Position numbers and translations under genes: made by a program
Origin: Bolinopsis microptera
Lineage: Eukaryota; Ctenophora; Tentaculata; Lobata; Bolinopsidae
Direction of reading: 5' to 3'
DNA length: 64,000 nt
Assembly: GCF_026151205.1 (NCBI RefSeq)
Contig: NC_087078.1
Location: forward strand, 7,456,675-7,520,674
In this document: in pieces, positions 54,607-64,000 of the stretch
Layout of the letters: every line of letters starts with the position of its first letter
How positions within the stretch are numbered: the first letter of the stretch is position 1
Notes under the pieces: model-generated
Seen by the model: the letters and a program-made list of their open reading frames with translations, nothing else
Database searches by the model: none
What the model was told of the DNA's origin: nothing

Positions 54607-57600
54607 AGTGGTCGGGCTATCTCGATACTGCCTAGAGTTCCGGGTCACATCCTGTCTAATCGTGTCCAGCAGTACAAAAATACGTGACGTTTGAAAGGAA
54701 ATAACCAGATATTTATTGAGCAGGGTAAATTGAAAAGATGGGATCTGACACGCACCATTAGTTTTAAACTAACCACAACACTAAACAATCTATTACATTT
54801 GTTGAGTATTGTGTGATGGCGTGAGATCATTTTAACCAGGTGTGGATAGTCCACATTCTAGATCCATATTCTGAAGAATTTGTTTCACTTCTGGACAAAA
54901 TGCTCTAAAATAACATCGATCAGGGCGGACCAGCTCTATATGTAAAATGTATAATGTAAATGCAGTATAAGTCATATATACCATTAACCATGTACCATCT
55001 GCAAAACCAGTTAATGACAATTACATAAAAATGAGCATTTTCATTAAACTTTAACCATCCACAGAATAAACCATATTAAATACAACAAAACTGTATTCCG
55101 TAAATCTCCATTTAAATACTGTATTTTGCTACATCCAGTAAAACCAAAATGATCCATGAAAAGTAAAGACGATGGTGGCAATAAATTGTAAACAGAGCGA
55201 GTTTTTAAACACTGTGTTTAAGAGATGGGGAGCTGATCAACGTGTTTAATATTGTGTCCCATAGCAACAGCGGCAGTATATTACATTATTCTAGTTGAGG
55301 AAACGGGTTGTAGATTAAATGAAAAATATTATGAATAATTTGAAGGTCAGTATCTGAAGATGGTTGTTAACTGAGGAGATCTGATCTAATTGTGATATGA
55401 TACAACTTTGATATGTTGTCGATCTGATCAAAGGTTGCATAAATGATTAATTTTCGTTTCTCTTTTTATATAAATGGCGGAAAAAAATCATGGCGAAAAT
55501 CGTCGCCGTTTTCCCTATGGTCTATCAAGGAAACTCGAAATTACTGGAATAAATGGAGAGTAGGATGGAATTGGAGTATTACGTACTTAATGATATGGTA
55601 ATGTTTTGCAAGAACTCAAAATTTTTTGCTAATGGTTCAACTTTACTGCTTTGTCCCTGGTTGCGTATTGTGTAAGTTTTATGCAAGACACTGCATATTC
55701 AGCAGGGTACAAACATCACATACAAATCATGATTTTAAAACTTTAGCAATAAAGGGTTAGAAGCAGAAGCAATTTAATCATCCATATTTACTTGTAGCTC
55801 GCCCACAAGTCGGCTACGACCTTTTCAGTTCGTATTTAAAGTGAATACAGAAGAAATATATATAAAGTCACAAACTTTATAATAAAGAGCACCAAAAGCA
55901 AACATGAAGAACCTGGATGTTGTGAGCGTTTAGCGCAAATAAGTATATAAGTATATATAATATATATATTATATATCTCAACACCAAACAAGCGGAAATC
56001 TTCACTAGTGTATATAAAAACACCGGAGACTGGATAACGTTGTTAAGTAAGGAGAAAGAAGAGCGTGACCACAGTTTCCTCACGGACGAACTAGGATCAC
56101 GTACGCAGTCGTGCGAACAGCTTAATTTAGCCTCACCGCTCGTCACGAAGTCGACCTCACGCACAAAATCTGAAACTTCTTACTGAAAGCTAGCCCCATT
56201 GAAAAAGATGCTCGAAATCAAGTCGTATTATATTATCTTGCGTGGAGTAAAATAAAAAATAAAAACTTTACGATTGAAACTTAAAGAACCAGCTACTTAC
56301 TAGAGAAAACAATCGATTATATGACGTAATACAACACAAGTACTACTTTAAAAACCGGTTGAATCTGAAAAAAGGCGCTAAAAGTAGAGGAAGATGATTG
56401 GGGTATGGGGTAAAACGAAAAATGCGTCATAAGTGCGTCATAATAGAAACTTTAATAATAACTACAGACTATAAACTCAATAAAACAACCGATTATGTAA
56501 TCTAATGCAAAACTGACTTAGCGGCAACCGTCTCATGTTGATAGTAAAATTACTCATAAACGGAATATATCTATAAATTGTTATTTAAAGAATAAATAAG
56601 GATAACCCTTAACGACTCATCAGAAAATTAGGGAGCCTGTAGAAATATTCCGTAGAAAACGTTATTCAGGAAGAGAACATATCCACGGAGCCTAGCGGGC
56701 GAAATAAAACATAATATGAATGTAATAAAACATAAATAAGAATATTATGAATACTACGTGCTTTGCTATGTCAGGACAGATCGACAGGTGTCACGTAACG
56801 ATCTGTCCTGACTCTCAAAATCACATTACAATAACATATTGATATGCAAATATATTTTAAACTGCAACAGTGAAATCCTGATCGTAGGCCGGGTTACACT
56901 AGCAAATTATAGAATCAAAAAATATCTATCAGAATTTTGCAGACTCGAACGTGACCTTGTCCCCGACGAAAGACGTAAGGCCAGAAAATTAGATCATCCA
57001 CGAAAGGGATGTTCTCAGGTTCGCCTAATCGGATTATTTTTCAATACGAACTTTAAAAATTTATGTACCCAGTGGTCCTTTGAATGTACCGAAGTGACCG
57101 TTTACCACCTTGATAGTATGTAAAGATTATTATTAATCTGCAATTAAAAATAAGCAAGAGTGGAGAAATGAGAAAATTGATTATTGTAATAAACTAATTA
57201 AGATAGTGAAAATTAATTAAAGTTTTATACTTAGTGTGAAAGATAAATCATTATATTCATTGATATTGTTTCAATACATATACATAATATATATGATTAT
57301 TATATTACTAGTGTACCCCGTGCCTACGGCCGGAACTTCACTATCGCAGTTGAAATGCAAAAGTATAAACCCGCCTATTATTTTGAATACACGCATAACA
57401 TTGTCGTATGAAAGTATGAATTCTCTCTACAGTCTCGGCCGAAAAAACCAGTCCCGTAACTCTAACCGTTTTCTTGATTAAGCCGCTCGGAAATTACTCG
57501 CGCACACACAGACAGACACCATTCTGAGATTATTACTTAGGATAAATGTATGTAATATCATATTGAGACTCATTTTAAATGATAAAATAATAATTGTAGG

Positions 57601-58009
57601 ACAACAAGAACATTATAAAAACGTCAGAGAAGATTTGAGTACGTTGAAGAAGGTTCGAGAACATCCCAGAAGATTTGAGAAGGATTAAACAGTAAACCAA
57701 ACTCGGCTAAACTTTAAATCTACCAAAATACAAGCAACTTTGTCAAAATCTTTTAAAGTTCAGAAGGTTTGCACAGCGGTACAATAACTTTGATTCGACA
57801 TACGAGCAGCGTTGACAAGGCTACAAAATACACAAAATACAGCAGACACGTAACCCTGGAGAAACCCTGTAAAATCTCATTAAATTCCACGTCACATACA
57901 AAATATAGAGCGAGCTGAGTCACGCACCACAAAACCCCATTTGACAGTCAGGTTTTCTAAGGAATTTAATGCTCCGGTTGATTATATAACTCCCTTTACT
58001 TATCGGTGA

Positions 58010-58226
58010 AAATGGTCACGTCCTCGGAGTGCACCTTCACATACCGGTGAGAATGGTCACGTCCTCGGAGCGCACCTTCACATACTGGTGAGGATGGTCA
58101 CGTCCTCGGAGTGCACCTTGGCATATCAATGAGAACGGTCACGTACTCGGAGCGCACCTTGACATACCAATGAGAATGGTCACGTACTCGGAGCGCACCT
58201 TCACATACTGGTGAGAATGGTCACGT
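58010..58226 (+). repeat. ~42-bp tandem repeat
   Basis: Five units of GGTGAGAATGGTCACGTCCT followed by CGGAGCGCACCTTCACATACT, directly abutting the dispersed repeat that follows. Confidence 0.85.
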
Positions 58227-58419
58227 CCAATCACTCTACACTCGACTCTCACGTGACTTTCTTAACACGTTCTCTAGTTGGCCCTGAATAACTATTCGAA
58301 ACCCTAAACCCTAACGAGAAATCAGACCAACTTCCTTATATGGTCATATCATGTGATCGAGACGGTTTTTCGTCGATATCTCGCCGGGGGAGCATTTTAA
58401 CCTTATGTCATGTGGGGTG
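58227..58419 (-). repeat. Dispersed repeat family, copy 2
   Basis: Inverted relative to 541-833 and lacking that copy's internal TTAGGG-rich segment. The CACTCTACACTCGAC and GATATCTCGCCG ends match the first copy's GTCGAGTTTAGAGTG and GAGATATCGGTG. Confidence 0.75.
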
Positions 58420-58477
58420 ATTCGGAATCAGCGTTCGAAAATACGTCGAATTCCCATAAAACACGCGAGCGTGCTAA

Positions 58478-58826
58478 ATCACCTGACAAGAAACCCCGGT
58501 CACCTGACCAGAAACCCCAGTCACCGGACCAGAAACCCCAGTCACCTGACCAGAAACCCCGGTCACCTGACCAGAAACTCCAGTAACCTGACCAGAAATC
58601 CCGGTCGCGGTCACCTGACCAGAAACCCCAGTCACCGGACCAGAAACCCCAGTCACCGGACCAGAAACCCCGGTCACCTGACCAGAAACCCCAGTCACCT
58701 GACCAGAAACCCCGGTCGCGGTCACCTGACCAGAAACCCCAGTCACCGGACCAGAAACCCCGGTCACCTGACCAGAAACCCCGGTCACCTGACCAGAAAC
58801 CCCGGTCACCTGACCAGAAACCCCGA
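58478..58826 (+). repeat. 21-bp CACCTGACCAGAAACCCCGGT minisatellite (minus last base shown variably)
   Basis: About 16 units of ACCTGACCAGAAACCCCRGT with CACCGGACC variants and a GGTCGCGGTC insert at three places. Because the period is divisible by three, it produces an open HLTRNPG repeat frame and a GVSGQVT frame on the other strand. Confidence 0.92.
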
Positions 58827-60688
58827 TTATGCGTGACTTACCGGACTGTCAACAAAACCAAAACCCCACAAACTACAAAATGCTTGAACTCGATAATCAA
58901 ACGCCTACGGTCCGTATCCAAATGGAGAGTTTTATCGAGAGTCATGCACCGCTGCATACCTCATTTTTCTCAAGAACTGAAATCGTCGGAATATTCCGTT
59001 GCACCTTGGAAGTTTCCAAACGGTGCTCCATTTAGTACTGCATAACATTACTGCATAAGGAGATGTCTCACCGGGTGCAGATGTATATGTATACAATTGT
59101 GGTTCAATGAATCAATATTAATCATGCTGCTGATCGCTTCTGTGGCAAATAATTTTGATTCCCACAAGCTAGTCAGAACTGTAAAAGTCACATTCTGGAT
59201 ACCACGTGAAAATGTCATAACATTGTTAGGTATTTAAACAATTTAGACAAACTCAAACTTCACTGTTTGTGTGAACCTTTGATAAAGCAGGAAACTATTT
59301 CCATGAAATTGCCAGAGGCAGGCAGTACACAGCATCACGTACGTCAGTACGTACAGTACACAACATCACGTACGTCTGTACGTACGTCGTACAGTACACA
59401 ACATCACGTACGCCAGTACTTACAGTACGTGGTTTGTCAAGCTGCACGATCATCAGGAGAGGCAGAAGTGGGTAATTGGCACAAGAATCATGTTCATAAA
59501 TAAACTAATTGAGGCAGAGGAACAGTGTGGCGGATATCTTCTAAATAGAAGAAATGTAGTACGAACAATGAATACCTAATTTAAAGAGAAAAGCAGCAGC
59601 AGCCAAACAATTAAAATTCAATAAAATCCTTCAAAATATACAATCTAAATAGATCCGATACAATGCCTATCAAAAGGCTTCAATTTACTTCTGATAACAA
59701 TAACTGCGGTGTCTTTAGAGCCTACAAGAAGTACGTGGGGTTTTACAAACCAAGAATCCGTAATATAAGTTGCGAAACAATTAAGATAATCTGATCATTT
59801 CTCCCGGTAAAGACGGAAACGGAAAAATAAACGTGACGTGAGAGCAAATGCTCGTTATAAGGTATTCATGTCACATATTTATGCTTTAACTCGGTTAGGG
59901 GCGTGCAGCGCTAATTATTGTAAATATCAATCGTTAGTTGCATTAAATTTGTCACAAAAAACACCACGTCCAGAAATTAGAATTTGCCAAGTAAATGAGG
60001 CATGGATCTCAACTGATCAGCAGATCCTCTGATCTGGTGGTCATTTTATTTCGGAGCTCATTACTTTTAAAGCTGGTGACCACTCCCGGTCTCAAGGTGG
60101 TCGCTGTGCTATCGCTTATCAATTATCAACTGATTAATATTCAATATTGAGGTGCAGTAATCTCCTGTTACTAGTATCACAAAGCTGCAATAATCTTGTA
60201 ACCTGCATTACCCTTGCAAGTACCACCCGCATTTACGCAGAGAATTGAGTTGGATCATTTTCCGATACGAGATATTATGGGGACGGGTTCTATAACCAAC
60301 CAACTCCTTATATTGTCATATCACGTGATCGAGACCAACCAACCAAAGCTGCATTTAATAGTGGCTCTAAGTTTTAGTATGTATTTTTCTACCTGACTTT
60401 ATTATTGTTGTTGAGGCTGGAGCAATGAGGAAACAGAGCCTTTTATAGAACAAATCTTCTACTTCAGTGGAATGCAGACATTGATTATGTTTGTGTCCGT
60501 CAGGATGAGTTTCGTGAATATTTCCCTAGCCTTCATAAATCATGTTGTTACCTCATTATTATGATATACATTATATACATGATATAGATATTTCGGTCTT
60601 GTAAATGTGATTGTTATACATTGATGTAAAATTATTTGAATTTTGGAATAAAATAATTCTGTATGCTTTGTAGTGCTGCAGCTACCAT
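58827..60688. other. No supported gene; small repeats
   Basis: Contains a GTACGT-rich near-palindromic triplication at about 59330-59430 (ACAACATCACGTACG three times). A motif CCACCCGCATTTACGCAGAG near 60226 recurs at 63926. A fragment at 60285-60345 is related to the dispersed repeat (CATATCACGTGATCGAGAC). No coding pattern. Confidence 0.5.
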
Positions 60689-61026
60689 GGGGGGTTTCCA
60701 ATGGTGAAATTTTACAACTTGGAAACTCGATTCACCATAAAAATCATTCACAATTTTTCACCATTTTCATTTAAAAAATTCGAAATATCAAATTGAAATA
60801 TTAATTGTGTGTTCTGGTACTGTACGACAATACCAAGAGCTCAGTTTCGATGCATCTTACTCGCCAAGTTCACTAAAAGTTACTAGTTTTGATGTACCTT
60901 ACTCGCCATGTTCACCAAAAGTTACCAGTTTTGATGAAAAATTGTGAATGATTGTTTTGGTGAAGTAAGTATAGGTTTTACAATTTGGATCAATCATTCA
61001 CCACTTTTCACCATTGGAAACCCCCC
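60689..61026. mobile_element. 338-bp MITE with GCTACCAT 8-bp TSD
   Basis: Ends GGGGGGTTTCCAATGGTGAA and the exact inverse, 21 bases in all. It is flanked by GCTACCAT at 60681-60688 and 61027-61034. Inner inverted blocks (CATTCACAATTTTTCACC and inverse) and a duplicated TTACTCGCCA-TTCACYAAAAGTTAC segment follow. The 8-bp duplication suggests hAT-type insertion. Confidence 0.9.
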
Positions 61027-61034
61027 GCTACCAT

Positions 61035-62829
61035 TTAATGGCTGATAAATACGTGCATAATGTATACTAATATCCAGTATGTGCATTGTGCAATATAGTT
61101 CGTATATATAAGATAATTTGCTTTCTGTTACAACTTTAATGTGCGGGCTCAACCAGAATACTACAGTAGTTCTACATATATGTGAGATAATTTCGGTAGA
61201 ACCGTTTAACAGCAAAGTTACAGGTATGAAATTAATACGTAGGTAGTTCCGGCGGTATAAGTGGCAAATCTATCGGTATTTATGATTCATCTGGAATTTT
61301 TACTTCTCTAGAAACCCTGAAATACCCTTAGAGAGCCGAAGATAAGATACTCTTAATGAAATCGTGCTATTCAATAGCATTCCCTTGAGATCCCGCTTAC
61401 GTGAAACCCAAAGCTATGCTCTGCTCTTGCGATAGCTTACTAGAGTCTATACTGCTTAACGCATCGCACGAATGGGAGATTGCCGGTTCCGCAGAATATT
61501 TTTCAAGACTGATTACTGAGAGTGATCTCAATTTTAGAACTTTATAAATAGACGTGATATGACGGTACATTTTACTAAACCGTTGTATATGTCTAAGGGT
61601 AAGGGAGAATTACGGTATAGATATACGTTGTGTTGTCTATCTGAGCTTTTCAATAAGAATTAAAACGCGTCCTTCATATATTATAGAGACAGGGTGGGGA
61701 GTAGGGACTGGTATGGGGGCTGCTAGTTGTGGAAATAGTTTAATGTTTACATACAACCGGATATTATCGAACTATCAGTATTTACATTCTGACCTAAGGG
61801 AGAACTGCGGTATCAACAAGTTACATTGTTGTTATAGCTTTGTAGTACGTGCCTTCTTACAATTGCAGTTTTCACACTCAGCAGAGCAGTTGAAGTGTGT
61901 AGAACTGCCAAAAACAAATGTATCTGCTAAGTTAAAAAATCGTATTTAATCGGCAAATGACAGCATGTTTCGGTCCAGAAATAAAAACAGAGATTGTCTT
62001 AATATCTAGGTATCTCAATGATTCTTTATAAAAATTCGGAAGTTGACCAATATTCAACCTAAATTTATAGATTTAATCTAAATTCTAACAAATAAATGCA
62101 GTCTTACACTTTTCGTATCACTTATTATATGTTTTAAATAATCCCCTCCAAGTCTTACAATTTCGTATCACTTATATGTTTTAAATAATCCCCCTCCAAG
62201 TCTTAAACTTGTTTGTATACAGTATAACGAATCAAAAAGTAAAAAAATCATTATGTGGAAATAAAAGTCCTCGCAGTTAAGCTTCTTGATTTGATTGGAT
62301 ATTCGGAGCTTCACCAAAGTGAAACCTTTCTTTTATTGATAAAAATGATTTGATGTTAAACTTAGGAACGTGAGTACCCCCTTCGGATAATAATCTCTTC
62401 TTAATAAACTGGCGTGGACTAATGTTTAAAACTTGATGTTTAAATTCAGGACCTATAAATAGGAGTATATCATAATAATATGATAATATTATTATCAAGT
62501 CTGAGAAAAGTATACATATGCGACTGTAGTATGTAACTCTATCATTTGTTAGGCCTAAACACGAAGTTCTCATGGTAAACTTTTGTCATGGGTCAGCTGG
62601 TCCAACAGCAGCTGCACTACGATCTAACAATTCAGTACTTTAAATAATGTTTAATTCAATAAACCCGCATTCAATCAAACCTAAGTAGCCCTTTAGTTTA
62701 GGTGATGTCGAGTTTACCGTTATTTAACGTTTTGACAAAGTTAGCGGCATACTTGAAGGACAAAATAGATAAATTAATAACAAATTATGGTGCACATAGA
62801 ACTGCCTATTAAGTATTAATAGTTTGGGC
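61035..62829. other. No supported gene
   Basis: AT-rich DNA. A 50-base tandem duplication lies at about 62100-62205 (TTTCGTATCACTTAT...GTTTTAAATAATCCC twice). Frames at 61713-61949 and 62277-62573 have no recognisable features. Confidence 0.5.
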
Positions 62830-63325
62830 TGTAGCCAAGTTTTGTGCTGTAGCCAAGGTTTGTGCTGTAGACAAGGTTTGGGCTGTAGTTAGGGTTTGGG
62901 CTGTAGCCAAGGTTTGGGCTGTAGCCAAGGTTTGGGCTGTAGCCAAGTTTGGGCTGTAGTTAGGGTTTGGGATGTAGCCAAGGTTTGGGCTATAGCCAAG
63001 GTTTGGGCTGTAGCCAAGGTTTGGGCTGTAGCCAAGGTTTGGGCTATAGCCAAGGTTTGGGCTGTAGCCAAGGTTTGGGCTGTAGCCAAGGTTTGTGCTG
63101 TAGACAAGGTTTGGGCTGTAGCCAAGGTTTGGGCTGTAGCCAAGGTTTGGGCTGTAGCCAAGTTTGGGCTGTAGTTAGGGTTTGGGCTGTAGCCAAGGTT
63201 TGGGCTGTAGCCAAGGTTTGGGCTGTAGCCAAGTTTGGGCTGTAGTTAGGGCTTGGGATGTAGCCAAGGTTTGGGCTGTAGTTAAGGTTTGGGATGTAGC
63301 CAAGGTTTGGGCTGTAGCAAAGGTT
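62830..63325 (+). repeat. 18-bp GGGCTGTAGCCAAGGTTT minisatellite
   Basis: About 27 units, with shorter GCCAAGTTT and GTTAGGGTTT variants recurring in order. This indicates a higher-order repeat of several units. Gives repetitive open frames on both strands. Confidence 0.93.
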
Positions 63326-64000
63326 TCAACTGACTACAGAGGCCTGAGCCCATTAAATATACACCATCTCATTACATATTCACTCAATAAATGTGTTGTG
63401 ATTGGTTTAAAACTTGATACAACTCCTGACGTTAGCGCATCTTTTAACAACCGCTATTAAAAGTACACTAATCAGAGATCTAATCATTTCCTGATGCAGT
63501 TCGTACGTGATTAACGTACTAATGACTAGTTACATACTAAAGTATTGTTTATAAGACTCTTAATACACTATACATCTTAATGGAAAGCGGAGGCATCAGT
63601 TTATCCCATTAATAGCAGCATTACAGCAAACCACGTACATTGAACAGGACATCTTCACAAACGGAACGAAGGGACAGAGTACTTTACAACATTCACTTAT
63701 CCACTTAACTACAAAACAAACTACAAAACAAAAGAGGCAAACTGATAAAACACACCATAGTCACTGTCTTTGTAGTAGCGGCAGGTACATTCACAACGTA
63801 CCTCAAGGCTCAGTGTTAATCACGAACATCACATACGAACATAGCTAATTATAGATCACGAATAGCTGGTACAGGCTAGTGATCGGGGTATCAATAAATT
63901 CGATGGTCTTGTTATAGGTACCGCCCGTATTTACACTTAGAATCGAGTTGGAGAATTAGCCATATCATTTTCGGTAGGTAAACCACGCATACATATTATT
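63326..64000. other. No supported gene
   Basis: Window end. The block GGTACCGCCCGTATTTACAC followed by AGAATCGAGTTGGA near 63918-63952 matches a similar block near 60220-60255. It marks another dispersed repeat of unknown extent. Confidence 0.5.

Larger units (their letters stand above)
52159..58226. other. No supported gene
   Basis: About 6 kb of AT-rich DNA with several minisatellites listed separately. Open frames such as 56839-57123 and 55877-56164 have no recognisable motifs, splice context or composition arguing for a gene. The 3' boundary regions of neighbouring genes are not visible. Confidence 0.5.

Noticed and set aside
58405-58836. HLTRNPG repeat protein
   Set aside because: Product of a 21-bp minisatellite, open on both strands.
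62889-63460. Repetitive Ala-Thr-Gln and Val-Trp-Ala frames
   Set aside because: Translation of an 18-bp minisatellite.

Overview
This window is nuclear DNA of an intron-rich metazoan. Coding exons are short, introns obey GT-AG, and the families present (SEC23, an Amt-type ammonium transporter, a tetraspanin, an ionotropic glutamate receptor and a Kelch-like protein) are typical of animals. I cannot fix the clade: a non-bilaterian or other invertebrate fits best, by inference only. No prokaryotic, organellar or CRISPR features were seen.

Layout. 1481-19636 (+) is a complete 15-exon SEC23 gene. Its largest intron (3606-11828) holds, on the opposite strand, a tandemly duplicated gene for a secreted LamG/pentraxin-like protein with a coiled coil: an intact copy (10258-11406) and a frameshifted copy (5047-6139). 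Three transposons with inverted ends sit only in the second duplicate. The first duplicate gives near-empty sites for them, so the insertions can be dated after the duplication. 20897-24589 (-) is a complete 11-exon ammonium transporter, head-to-head with a 7-exon tetraspanin (25333-27553, +). A 3.2 kb palindrome (27786-31009) follows. 31546-42892 (-) is a Kelch-like gene (BACK domain plus six kelch repeats; no BTB exon found). One of its introns contains a complete antisense glutamate-receptor gene (32691-36264, +), and another contains a small two-exon gene (40804-41333, -).

From 43 kb onward the window is mostly repeats: two inverted copies of a hAT-like element around a 12-bp minisatellite, one of them breaking up a small secreted-protein gene (46319-48003), and one single-exon gene (50854-52158, -) that may be a divergent bHLH-PAS protein. 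Beyond 52.2 kb I see only repeats, minisatellites and a small 8-bp-TSD transposon.

The genes have unrelated roles (COPII transport, ammonium transport, membrane organisation, ubiquitin-ligase adaptor, ligand-gated channel) and form no pathway. The main themes are gene-within-intron nesting on opposite strands, and several kinds of non-autonomous DNA transposon, many capped by G-runs, whose target-site duplications can be read directly.
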